In this document: positions 1 through 6,107 of the stretch, in pieces
Layout: each line of letters begins with the position of its first letter
How positions within the stretch are numbered: the stretch's first letter is position 1
Source: an uncultured Marinobacter sp.
GTDB lineage: Bacteria; Pseudomonadota; Gammaproteobacteria; Pseudomonadales; Oleiphilaceae
Reading direction: 5' to 3'
NCBI RefSeq assembly: GCF_913055835.1
Contig: NZ_CAJXKQ010000005.1
Location: 1-64,000, forward strand
Length of the DNA: 64,000 nt
Translations under genes and position numbers: made by a program
The notes under the pieces: generated by a model
Told to the model about the DNA's origin: nothing
Database searches by the model: none
Seen by the model: the letters and a program-made list of their open reading frames with translations, nothing else

Positions 1-76
1 CGTCGCACTCAAAAGCGAAAAACAAATCAGAGAGACCACGATAAATCCATGTTTTAGCGACTAAAGACGATTCCAT
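1..76 (-). CDS. Partial cassette ORF, unknown product
   Basis: An ATG at 76 on the minus strand opens a frame of 25 codons that stays open to the window edge. An AGAGGT ribosome-binding sequence lies a few bases upstream (84-89). It begins just beyond the attC at 84-155, exactly where the next cassette gene of this orientation should start. The visible N-terminus begins MESSLVAKTW and matches nothing I recognise. Reality as a gene is inferred from position and the ribosome-binding site. Confidence 0.45.
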   Translation of the reverse strand, partial: MESSLVAKTWIYRGLSDLFFAFECD

Positions 77-83
77 GAGTGAC

Positions 84-155
84 CTCTAACGCCGTGGATA
101 AGCTGCCGGTGCAGAGCGCAGCGTAGTACTGGTCACATTCACCCATTGGTTACGT
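84..155 (-). repeat. attC recombination site (cassette of the gene at 150-737)
   Basis: On the minus strand the site starts with ACGTAAC (155-149) and ends with GTTAGAG (90-84). The arms show moderate imperfect complementarity. The TAA stop of the upstream gene lies within the first box. It is about 72 bp and is the least symmetric of the six sites. Confidence 0.65.
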
Positions 156-737
156 GTTTTCGCCATCTGATTCACCGCGATAGATTTCATAAAGCTCATC
201 AATAATAGGTTGAATATCCAACCTCAGCCCAAGAGATTCAAAAATGCCTGAGTCTGTAAAAAAGGCCCTGAAAAAGTGATACGGAACCTCATCTCTTCGC
301 ATCTCCGGCCCCACATATGCCGGATACACATTTCCCACTATGGGCTTTGACCATAGATAGCTATCTAAATTTTCGTCTAAGTGCTCAAGGTGATTTCTTA
401 GATCTTTGTTTCGAATAGAACTATTACTCTTTATCTTGAAAGCCTTACGTAAACTTTGGGCCCGTTTTTTGTGAACTTTATTAATACCCTTGTTGATGGG
501 CCAAAAGTACTTAGAAAGGCTAGCAGTATGAATCAATATACTTTGTATCGAATCAAGGATTGGGTCTGTAAGGCTATGAGGATCTTCTTCCGCATTTCTA
601 GCCTCTAAACATTGTACAAGGAACTGGACAGAAGCAATTGCCGACTCCAAATTGAACCTGATAGCTTGACCATAAAAAGCGAAATGCGCCGGTTGAATGC
701 CCTCATACCTGTCTATGTATTCTTTCATGTCTTCCAT
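150..737 (-). CDS. Hypothetical cassette protein with HEPN-like RNxLEH motif
   Basis: This is a 195-residue, probably cytosolic, mostly helical protein of unknown function. An R-N-H-L-E-H sequence around residues 114-119, followed by LDENLD, fits the Rx4H catalytic pattern of HEPN nucleases. It is homologous by eye to the product of 1926-2594. They share an ILxH(S/T)A stretch near residue 70, a basic RAxxL segment, the RNxLEHxDExLD block, and a C-terminal (D)I-P/G-I helix. ATG 737 is preferred over GTG 743. The ribosome-binding site is weak. The stop codon sits in the attC box, marking it as a captured cassette. HEPN assignment is inference from the motif and predicted helicity; no annotated relative is recalled. 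Confidence 0.65.
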   Translation of the reverse strand: MEDMKEYIDRYEGIQPAHFAFYGQAIRFNLESAIASVQFLVQCLEARNAEEDPHSLTDPILDSIQSILIHTASLSKYFWPINKGINKVHKKRAQSLRKAFKIKSNSSIRNKDLRNHLEHLDENLDSYLWSKPIVGNVYPAYVGPEMRRDEVPYHFFRAFFTDSGIFESLGLRLDIQPIIDELYEIYRGESDGENT

Positions 738-750
738 GATCACTCACTAC

Positions 751-834
751 ACATAACGCCGCCAGCATGCGCGGCTACGAAATGGAGGCGAAGCCGCAAT
801 GTAGTAGACGTCGCCGTGACTGGCATGGTTAGGC
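751..834 (-). repeat. attC recombination site (cassette of the gene at 829-1209)
   Basis: On the minus strand it runs from GCCTAAC (834-828) to GTTATGT (757-751). The arms are strongly symmetrical (GCCAG...CGGCGACG against GCCAG...CGGCTACG). The TAA of the 829-1209 gene is inside GCCTAAC. It is nearly identical to the attC at 2980-3064. Confidence 0.88.
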
Positions 835-1209
835 ATTTTCTCGGTCCCTCGCACCGCACGGAGCAGCCGGTAATTTGTCCGCCAGAGTGCGCTGCCATGC
901 CGTAGCAACTTCCTGGGAACTGAATATTCCCTGTAAGTTTCCACCATGTGTTGAGGCCCATGTTGTCGCCTTCAAGAACTCGCGACCGCCGACGACAATG
1001 TGGCTCATTTTACCGCCGTTTGTTTCCGTAAATCTCTCAAAGCTCGTAGCACCAAGTTCCGTCAACCTGATGAAAACCGGCCAGCCGCGTTTCGTCTGTT
1101 CCCCTACGGCTGAATCCTGCACATAAGACGAACACAGGTGAAACTCCAGCTCAGTCTCTGCTAGAGCAATGGCAGGAATAACCAGCAAAAGAATAGCTAT
1201 CCATTTCAT
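829..1209 (-). CDS. Secreted cassette protein with SecD-like (SecDF P1-type) segment
   Basis: The 126-residue product begins with a clear Sec signal peptide, MKWIAILLLVIPAIALA. Mature residues then run RLTELGATSFERFTE...GKMSHIVVGGREF...GIFSSQEVATAW. This resembles the periplasmic part of SecD, in which a beta-strand, a helix ending in T-x-x-N-x-G-K, an I-V-x-G-x strand and a G-x-F-x-x-x-E-A helix follow each other. There are no SecD transmembrane helices, so it cannot act as a translocase. It is probably a free periplasmic protein of unknown role. Two cysteines (in HLCSSY and APCGAR) could form a disulfide. The stop codon is embedded in its attC. The SecD-like relation is by eye only. Confidence 0.65.
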   Translation of the reverse strand: MKWIAILLLVIPAIALAETELEFHLCSSYVQDSAVGEQTKRGWPVFIRLTELGATSFERFTETNGGKMSHIVVGGREFLKATTWASTHGGNLQGIFSSQEVATAWQRTLADKLPAAPCGARDRENA

Positions 1210-1219
1210 CGTGACGATT

Positions 1220-1297
1220 GCCTAACGCCCGGCTCACGCGCCGGTTTGGAGCCGCGAAGCGGCGGAAAATCGGTCGCTGTGCAGCCGATTGTTAAAT
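1220..1297 (-). repeat. attC recombination site (cassette of yefM-yoeB)
   Basis: On the plus strand it runs from GCCTAAC (1220-1226) to GTTAAAT (1291-1297). Both arms carry a CGGCT-CAC-GCG-CCG pattern that pairs well. It is about 78 bp. It belongs to the toxin-antitoxin cassette, whose genes face the opposite way. Confidence 0.85.
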
Positions 1298-1301
1298 CTT
1301 T

Positions 1302-1343
1302 TTCTGTACGGTATCCTGAACAGGAACAACATCCTGTACAGGA
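1302..1343 (+). promoter_or_regulatory. Probable YefM-YoeB autoregulatory operator
   Basis: Two copies of a 12-bp palindrome-like element lie 18 bp apart: TCCTGAACAGGA at 1314-1325 and the perfect palindrome TCCTGTACAGGA at 1332-1343. A further CTGTACGG lies at 1304-1311. The TGTACA core is the hexamer recognised by E. coli YefM at its own operator (established knowledge). The last element ends 8 bp before the yefM ATG. Confidence 0.7.
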
Positions 1344-1351
1344 GCAACCAT

Positions 1352-1603
1352 ATGGATGCTATTAGTTACACAGCTGCTAGAACCAATCTAGCAAAAACCA
1401 TGGATCAGGTCTGTGAAGACCATTCTCCAGTGATCATCACCCGGAGCAAATCCCAGTCCGTGGTCATGATCTCCCTTGAGGACTACGAAGCACTGCAGGA
1501 AACTGCATACCTTCTTCGGGCGCCAAAGAACGCCCGTCGTTTGCTGGAATCCGTCGCCGAGCTGGAGCAAGGCGGTGGTCAGGAAAAGGAACTTCTTGAA
1601 TGA
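1352..1603 (+). CDS. yefM: YefM-family antitoxin
   Basis: The 83-residue product matches E. coli YefM along its length: (M)xxISYxxARxNL at the N-terminus, the HxPxxITR segment, VxMSLEDYxxLxETAYLLR, and an acidic C-terminal tail ending EKELLE. It binds and neutralises YoeB and represses its own promoter with it. ATG 1352 is chosen over an upstream frame beginning at 1289 because the upstream part lies in attC and operator DNA. It overlaps yoeB by four bases (ATGA), so translation is coupled. It runs opposite to the other cassettes, as self-promoted toxin-antitoxin cassettes in integrons often do. Confidence 0.95.
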   Translation: MDAISYTAARTNLAKTMDQVCEDHSPVIITRSKSQSVVMISLEDYEALQETAYLLRAPKNARRLLESVAELEQGGGQEKELLE

Positions 1604-1851
1604 AACTGATCTTCTCCGAGAACGCCTGGGAAGACTATCTGTACTGGCAAAAAACCGACAAAAAGATCCTTAATCGAATCAATAAGCTCATCAAGGAGAC
1701 CAAGCGAGAACCGTTTGAAGGCGTCGGTAAACCCGAGCCCCTCAAACACAGTCTCGCCGGTTATTGGTCCCGCCGAATCAACGAGGAACACCGAATCGTT
1801 TACAAGGTCACGGATGACGCTTTGCTTATCGCCCAGCTCCGGTATCACTAA
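1600..1851 (+). CDS. yoeB: YoeB-family mRNA interferase toxin
   Basis: This 83-residue RelE-superfamily endoribonuclease cleaves mRNA on the ribosome. The sequence aligns without gaps to E. coli YoeB (MKLIxSExxWxDYLYWQxTDK, GKPEPLKHxLxGxWSRRIxEEHRxVY). The catalytic positions Glu46, Arg65 and His83 are all present. The protein stops directly at His83, so the final tyrosine (Tyr84) of the E. coli enzyme is missing, which may affect activity. It follows yefM with an ATGA overlap. In integron arrays such modules are thought to stabilise the array against cassette loss (known for superintegrons; inferred here). Confidence 0.95.
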   Translation: MKLIFSENAWEDYLYWQKTDKKILNRINKLIKETKREPFEGVGKPEPLKHSLAGYWSRRINEEHRIVYKVTDDALLIAQLRYH

Positions 1852-1853
1852 TG

Positions 1854-1931
1854 ATTTAACGCCACGCATAACGGGCCGGTTTGTGGAGCGCCCAGCGGAA
1901 CAAAGCGGTCCCGTTGATGCGCTTGTTACGT
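1854..1931 (-). repeat. attC recombination site (cassette of the gene at 1926-2594)
   Basis: On the plus strand it runs from ATTTAAC (1854-1860) to GTTACGT (1925-1931). The arms match as ACGCATAACGGG against CGCATCAACGGG in the reverse complement. It begins two bases after the yoeB stop. The TAA of the 1926-2594 gene is inside the right-hand box. Confidence 0.82.
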
Positions 1932-2594
1932 TTTCTCTCTTTCGAACTGTATAAGAAGCCCACCATGCTCTGCGCCTTCAGGAAACTCCCCTGTTTTTTG
2001 CAGAACCTCAATCATAGCTTCTGATTGCTGATAAATAAGGCCAATATCTATAGACCATTTCATGTTGTAGAACTTTCGTTCTTCGGAAATATAAACCCTT
2101 ACGGGAAAGGCATGAGGGTTAAAAATATCTTTTTTAGACAGGACCATATTATAAGCAGCCCATGGCGACTTTCTTTTCTTGCTGTCGCTCAGCTGCACTA
2201 TTGATTGATCTAGGTACTCATCAAAGTGCTCTAGGGTATTTCTCACTTTCGCATTCATTATTTCACTGAGACTAATATCCTTGAAAACCTCGGCCAGCTC
2301 TTTGGCCCGGTGTTGCCTAAGGTTGTAGGCTGCCGTGCTTTCATTTCTTTGTTTTTGAGTCGGAGTTTTCAGCAGTTTTTTTATGTTTGCGGAATGCGAG
2401 AGTACAGAAGAAATTAGAGTGTGTACTTCTGGGTCAACTTTGATGTAGCCGTCTTTCTCTGGCACTGGGGCTTTCTCAAATATTTCCTCACATTTGTCTT
2501 TGATGCTGACAGCCAAGTACCACAACTCTTGACCATAAAGACCTAGCAAATGCTTATCCAGCATTTTGGTAGATTTATGGTTAGTTTTGATCAC
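1926..2594 (-). CDS. Hypothetical cassette protein with HEPN-like RNxLEH motif
   Basis: This is a 222-residue helical protein of unknown function and a distant paralogue of the 150-737 product. The motif R-N-T-L-E-H-F-D-E-Y-L-D begins near residue 118, almost the same distance from the N-terminus as in its relative. Upstream blocks (SVLSHSANIKKLL, HRAKELAEVF) also correspond. The Rx4H pattern suggests a HEPN-type RNase, but this is inference. GTG 2594 is preferred over GTG 2600 because AAGGAG (2604-2609) is then 9 nt away instead of 3. It ends inside its attC. Codon use is AT-richer than the chromosomal genes to the right, consistent with a captured cassette. Confidence 0.65.
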   Translation of the reverse strand: MIKTNHKSTKMLDKHLLGLYGQELWYLAVSIKDKCEEIFEKAPVPEKDGYIKVDPEVHTLISSVLSHSANIKKLLKTPTQKQRNESTAAYNLRQHRAKELAEVFKDISLSEIMNAKVRNTLEHFDEYLDQSIVQLSDSKKRKSPWAAYNMVLSKKDIFNPHAFPVRVYISEERKFYNMKWSIDIGLIYQQSEAMIEVLQKTGEFPEGAEHGGLLIQFEREKT

Positions 2595-2614
2595 AAGCAC
2601 TCACTCCTTCGAGA

Positions 2615-2701
2615 ACGTAACGCCAGCCATAAGCGGCGCCCTGACAAGGGCGTCCGGTGGAGGGCCATCGGCCCGGAACAACCTTAATGGCCTTGTTAGC
2701 A
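2615..2701 (-). repeat. attC recombination site (cassette of the gene at 2702-2968)
   Basis: On the plus strand it runs from ACGTAAC (2615-2621) to GTTAGCA (2695-2701). The arms AACGCCAGCCATAAGCG and, in reverse complement, AACAAGGCCATTAAGG are similar. It is about 87 bp and starts beyond the ribosome-binding site of the 1926-2594 gene. Confidence 0.82.
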
Positions 2702-2968
2702 CTACACCACCTTGTAAGTGCGGTGTTCACCTGGCCCACTCCACGTTATTGCGGTAAATGATTGCTGGACCAACCCCTTATCTTTGAGGGTTTGGACTAT
2801 GGCAGCTGGCGGCCAACCGGCTGGCTCATCAGTAAAGACATACCCTTTTTCGATGAGTGCTACGACTAGCTGTGCCAGCTCATCGTCTGTTGTGTATGGC
2901 AATGAGGTTTCTTGATCAGAGACACAAACCTTGCCATTCATTATTTGGGTTACGTACCGGATTTTCAT
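2702..2968 (-). CDS. Small hypothetical cassette protein
   Basis: This 88-residue cytosolic protein begins MKIRYVTQIM. ATG 2968 is chosen because the longer frame to 2998 would start inside the attC at 2980-3064. It has a predicted helix DELAQLVVALIEKGYVF followed by PPAAIVQTLKDKGLV and a C-terminal strand SGPGEHRTYKVV. This suggests a small alpha/beta fold, possibly a DNA- or protein-binding module. No family is recognised. The TAG stop abuts its attC. Confidence 0.6.
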   Translation of the reverse strand: MKIRYVTQIMNGKVCVSDQETSLPYTTDDELAQLVVALIEKGYVFTDEPAGWPPAAIVQTLKDKGLVQQSFTAITWSGPGEHRTYKVV

Positions 2969-2979
2969 AATCGTATGAG

Positions 2980-3064
2980 TGCTAACGCCAGCCAGCATGC
3001 GCGGCTACGGAATGGAGGCGAAGCTGCAATGTAGTAGACGTCGCCGTGCCTGGCCTTGTTATGT
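2980..3064 (-). repeat. attC recombination site (cassette of the DUF413 gene)
   Basis: On the plus strand it runs from TGCTAAC (2980-2986) to GTTATGT (3058-3064). It is over 85% identical by eye to the attC at 751-834, so the two cassettes probably share an origin or were collected from the same pool. Confidence 0.88.
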
Positions 3065-3065
3065 T

Positions 3066-3416
3066 TTACTTAAAATGGCCGTAAACACCCCATCCACGAC
3101 CGGTTATACCCAAGTTCACCAGCAAGTCAGCCTCTTGCTTGCCCACATAATCTGGATTTTCTGACTCCCAAATCTTGCGTTTAATGTACTTTGCCCAGAC
3201 TTTTTCGAACTGACTTTCCGGATTTTTGTTTCCGTTACAGACCTCAACGAAGCGCTCTTGGGCTGGTGTTTCGGGAGTAATTGCCCCGCGCATCAGAGCT
3301 GCCAGCCAAGAGCCGTAAGTTATGAGCAGCTCGATCTCGTCCTCGGAGAAGAGTGTATCGGGCACATTGGGCTGAAACTCCATTTTCCGATATTTTAAGT
3401 GCTCTGCTGAAGCCAC
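3066..3416 (-). CDS. DUF413 (MaoP-like) cassette protein
   Basis: This 116-residue protein contains E-x-E-L-L-x-x-Y-G-S-W-L-A-A-L-x-x-G-x-I-x-P-x-T-x-x-Q-E-R-F-V-x-V (residues 27-60), then a P-E-S-Q-F-E-K-V-W-x-K-Y segment. This is the signature of the DUF413/MaoP family. E. coli MaoP, with the maoS site, organises the Ori macrodomain. Whether cassette-borne relatives share that role is unknown. GTG 3416 is chosen because a TGGAG ribosome-binding site lies 7 nt upstream. It is the first cassette of the array in its reading direction. Confidence 0.68.
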   Translation of the reverse strand: MASAEHLKYRKMEFQPNVPDTLFSEDEIELLITYGSWLAALMRGAITPETPAQERFVEVCNGNKNPESQFEKVWAKYIKRKIWESENPDYVGKQEADLLVNLGITGRGWGVYGHFK

Positions 3417-3438
3417 GAATCACTCCAGGAAACATAAC

Positions 3439-3874
3439 AGCTAATTATACGAACGCGTTCGTATATCACCCGTTCGTAAAACTCCATTCAAAAATGCTCA
3501 AACAAACACAAATTTTTCTAATAAAAACAATATATTAATAAACAATTATTACAACTACCGCCGGAGTTATACGCCCTTTTCTGAGCCACTCTTGCTCCCA
3601 TCATGGGCGTATAACTCCGCCGTCCCTTTTCCTACTTCTCAACCCTATCAGAGAGTTACCATTATTTCTCACGCAGCTTCCGGAGTTTTGCGAACGCGTT
3701 CGTATAACTCCAGCCTTCGCAGGCCGGCTCTACCCTACCTTCTCCATACCTGAGATACTCACAGAACACCCACCAAACAGGATGTACCGGCTGCTTTCAT
3801 CGGCCGGAAGGTGGCCAGGTTGCTCTGCGGATTGCCAGGGCAGCCGGGAACAGCAGCGACAGGAGGTCATTCCC
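3439..3874. other. Non-coding stretch between cassette array and DUF2235 gene
   Basis: No convincing gene is present. The left part (3490-3555) is strongly AT-rich. Most of the rest is taken up by copies of a palindromic motif described separately. The ribosome-binding site AGGAGG of the next gene is at 3861-3866. No integrase fragment was recognised in any frame. Confidence 0.6.
3446..3711. repeat. Repeated 15-bp motif in inverted and direct pairs
   Basis: The motif CGTTCGTATAACTCC, or its complement, occurs about six times. There is a perfect 20-bp palindrome at 3446-3465, with its right arm extending to 3470. A direct copy (14 of 15) at 3471-3485 abuts it. A shorter inverted pair, GGAGTTATACGCCC at 3563-3576 and GGGCGTATAACTCC at 3605-3618, flanks 28 bp. 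A 30-bp imperfect palindrome lies at 3682-3711. The arrangement resembles a multi-site operator, a recombinase core or an origin-type iteron cluster. It lies exactly where attI and the integrase gene would be expected. Confidence 0.75.
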
Positions 3875-4900
3875 ATGAAACGCATCGCTATCTGCTTTGA
3901 TGGCACCTGGAACCGCCCGGAAGAGATCCTGGGCGAGGATTTTCCCACCAACGTTCTGCAGTTTGCCCGCGCCATCCGGCCCACCGACGGCACCGGTGTT
4001 GAGCAAGTGGTGTTCTACGACTGGGGCATTGGCTCCTACCACGATGAGCTTCGGGCCGGTGCCACCGGGTACGGGCTGGAGAAGAACGTGATGGACGGCT
4101 ACCGGTTTCTGGTGCACAACTACGAGCCCGGAGACGAGATTTTCCTGTTCGGCTTCAGCCGCGGCGCCTACACCGCCCGCAGCCTGTGCGGGATGATCAA
4201 CAACTGCAGCGTTCTTCGGAAGGAGCACGCCAATCTCATAGAGAAAGCGTTCAAGCTCTACAAAACCAAGAAACACAAGGCCAACGGCGATCACGCCATG
4301 GCCTGGAAGGCGAAGTACTCCGTGGAGCAGCGCACGCCAATCAAATTTGTGGGTGTGTGGGATACGGTGGGTGCGCTCGGCCTGCCCTTTACCTTCTTCG
4401 GTCTGATCAAGGATCAGGACCTGTTTTACGACCGCAAGATCGGCAGCAACATTCGCGTGGCCCGGCACGCGCTGTCGCTGGATGAGCAACGGGAGGATTT
4501 CGAGCCCACGCTCTGGGACCCCCGCGAGGGTACCGATCTGGAACAGATCTGGTTTGCTGGCGTGCACTCCGATGTTGGCGGCGGTTACGGTCCCGACAAG
4601 CAGGAGCGTACCCTGGCGGACATTCCCCTGCTCTGGATGAAGGCGGAAGCCGAAAAGCAGGCCCTGGTGTTCAACGATTACCTGCCCACCGAAACCCACG
4701 CCAGCGCCGAACAACACAATGAGTACAAGGGCAAGTACAAGCTGCTGGGTAAGCTGGTACGCGAGATCCCGCCCCTTAAAACCAACCACACCTGGGTTCA
4801 CCCGAGCGTAAAAGAGCGCTACGCCAGCGGATACCGCAGCGACTCCATCGAGCAGTTCGTGAAAGCCCACGGGCAGTGGCCACCGCTCTGGCCGGACTAA
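3875..4900 (+). CDS. DUF2235 alpha/beta hydrolase (Tle1-like phospholipase family)
   Basis: The 341-residue protein begins [16 protein letters not shown], the DUF2235 hallmark. It carries the nucleophile elbow [10 protein letters not shown] (GxSxG) near residue 102, the [14 protein letters not shown] strand and [13 protein letters not shown]. The last two supply the acid and histidine regions of the catalytic triad. Family members include T6SS phospholipase effectors (Tle1) and uncharacterised cytosolic hydrolases. No signal peptide or T6SS adaptor gene adjoins this one, so a secreted effector role is not supported here. ATG 3875 is preceded by AGGAGG at 3861-3866. An upstream in-frame extension to 3782 lacks a ribosome-binding site. 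Confidence 0.88.
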   Translation: MKRIAICFDGTWNRPEEILGEDFPTNVLQFARAIRPTDGTGVEQVVFYDWGIGSYHDELRAGATGYGLEKNVMDGYRFLVHNYEPGDEIFLFGFSRGAYTARSLCGMINNCSVLRKEHANLIEKAFKLYKTKKHKANGDHAMAWKAKYSVEQRTPIKFVGVWDTVGALGLPFTFFGLIKDQDLFYDRKIGSNIRVARHALSLDEQREDFEPTLWDPREGTDLEQIWFAGVHSDVGGGYGPDKQERTLADIPLLWMKAEAEKQALVFNDYLPTETHASAEQHNEYKGKYKLLGKLVREIPPLKTNHTWVHPSVKERYASGYRSDSIEQFVKAHGQWPPLWPD

Positions 4901-4998
4901 ACCGGCCCTGCCCTCCCCGGTTTTTGGTAGACTCCACGGCCAGAGAGGCCGGCGGTTACCGCCGTGCCTGTTCATTGGCCAACGGGAGTCCGCGAATT

Positions 4999-5331
4999 GT
5001 GAAAAGCTGGGTTTTTCTGGGCATTGCCATCGTAGCGGAAGTGATCGCCACCACCGGCCTGAAAGCAAGTGATGGCTTCACACGCCTCTGGCCGAGCCTG
5101 CTGGTGGTGGCCGGCTACGCGGTAGCCTTCTATTTTCTGTCGATCACACTCAAGGAGATTCCCGTTGGGCTGGCCTACGCCATCTGGGCGGGCCTGGGCA
5201 TTGTGCTGGTGGCGCTGATTGGCTGGCTCATCTACGGCCAGAGCCTGGATGCCGCCAGCGTGATCGGCATGGCGCTGATAATTTGCGGCGTGGTGGTGAT
5301 CAACGTATTTTCCAGGGCTTCTGTCCATTAA
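4999..5331 (+). CDS. Small multidrug resistance (SMR/EmrE-type) efflux protein
   Basis: This 110-residue inner-membrane protein has four predicted helices and belongs to the SMR family, which exchanges protons for cationic compounds or guanidinium. With GTG 4999 as the start, the essential membrane glutamate falls at position 14 ([17 protein letters not shown]), exactly as in EmrE, and the length also matches. A GGGAG ribosome-binding sequence is at 4984-4988. [17 protein letters not shown] in helix 3 is typical of multidrug subtype members. Substrate is not deducible. Confidence 0.92.
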   Translation: MKSWVFLGIAIVAEVIATTGLKASDGFTRLWPSLLVVAGYAVAFYFLSITLKEIPVGLAYAIWAGLGIVLVALIGWLIYGQSLDAASVIGMALIICGVVVINVFSRASVH

Positions 5332-5358
5332 ACACCCGGCCAAACCGAGGCACGTTCC

Positions 5359-6087
5359 ATGCACCTTCCCTTCTGGCTGACAACCGCCCTGCTGTTTCCG
5401 GTCCTGCTTTATCAGGGCAGGCGTGCCCGCCGCACAACACCCAGGCTGCCGGAAGCCAGCGGCTCTCCGTCTGGCCAGTACGGTGAAGGCACTCCAGCAA
5501 GGCGAATCCTGGTGATTGGCGAATCCACGGCAGCTGGTGTTGGCGTTGAAACCCACGATCAGGGCCTGGCCAGCCAGCTGGCAAGGCGGATTCATGAGCA
5601 CACCGGCCAGACCGTGGCCTGGCACACCTTCGGAATCAACGGGATCCGCCTGGGCCCACTGGTCCGGAAGCTGGAGGGTACCCGGTTACCGGATGCAGAC
5701 CTGGTGCTGCTGAGTATGGGCGTGAATGACACCACAGGCTTCACACCCCGGATTCGATTCCGCCGGGAATTGAAGGCGCTGCGTCATTGGCTAACCCCGC
5801 GATATGCACACCCGCTGTTGCTTCTAAGCGTGCCACCGATGCATCTGTTCACCGCCCTGCCCGCGCCGCTTCGGCATGTGATGGGATGGCGCGCGCGACA
5901 GCTTGACCGGGTTTATCAGAATCTTGCCAAGGAAGCCCCGGCTGACTTTCTCTATCTCGATTACCCCGCCGTTACCGATCCGACCCTGCTGGCCAGTGAT
6001 GGCTACCACCCCGGGCCGAAGGGCTACGCCTATATTGCTGATAACTTGTTACCACTGCTCTTTCGCCTGACAATAGGCCGGTATTAA
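5359..6087 (+). CDS. SGNH/GDSL-type hydrolase
   Basis: This 242-residue protein has an N-terminal hydrophobic segment (residues 5-18) that may anchor or export it. SGNH blocks are visible: VIGESTAAG (block I, with Ser as nucleophile, GES instead of GDS), NGIR (block II), SMGVNDTTG (block III Asn) and DGYHPGPKGY (block V Asp and His). Such enzymes are esterases or lipases of broad range. It lies 27 bp after the SMR gene and 20 bp before the MscS gene, so the three may be co-transcribed. Confidence 0.88.
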   Translation: MHLPFWLTTALLFPVLLYQGRRARRTTPRLPEASGSPSGQYGEGTPARRILVIGESTAAGVGVETHDQGLASQLARRIHEHTGQTVAWHTFGINGIRLGPLVRKLEGTRLPDADLVLLSMGVNDTTGFTPRIRFRRELKALRHWLTPRYAHPLLLLSVPPMHLFTALPAPLRHVMGWRARQLDRVYQNLAKEAPADFLYLDYPAVTDPTLLASDGYHPGPKGYAYIADNLLPLLFRLTIGRY

Positions 6088-6107
6088 AACGTCAGGACCC
6101 CCAAACC

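Larger units (their letters stand above)
1..3438 (-). mobile_element. Integron gene-cassette array lacking a visible integrase
   Basis: Six attC sites separate seven short genes: a partial one at the left edge, five further single-gene cassettes and one toxin-antitoxin cassette. The sites lie at 84-155, 751-834, 1220-1297, 1854-1931, 2615-2701 and 2980-3064. Each is bounded by RYYYAAC and GTTRRRY-type core boxes and has an internal imperfect dyad. Several genes end with a stop codon inside the attC box, as integron cassettes often do. Reading on the minus strand, the recombination-proximal end would be the ACATAAC half-site at 3432-3438, so an integrase would be expected to the right on the plus strand. 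None is present there or anywhere else in the window. The array runs off the left edge. By the usual naming this is a CALIN (attC cluster without integrase) or the detached end of a larger integron. Confidence 0.85.

Noticed and set aside
3563..3619. Inverted repeat tested as a further attC site
   Set aside because: The core-like boxes occur in the wrong order (GTTATAC then GTATAAC) and the arms lack attC spacer features.
3875..4900. DUF2235 gene considered as a T6SS phospholipase effector of the 48-kb VgrG
   Set aside because: It is 40 kb away, with no adaptor, immunity or VgrG gene beside it.
3797..5068. Long open frame (423 codons) antisense to the DUF2235 gene
   Set aside because: It is a GC-driven mirror frame of a gene with clear catalytic motifs, and its product shows no recognisable domain.
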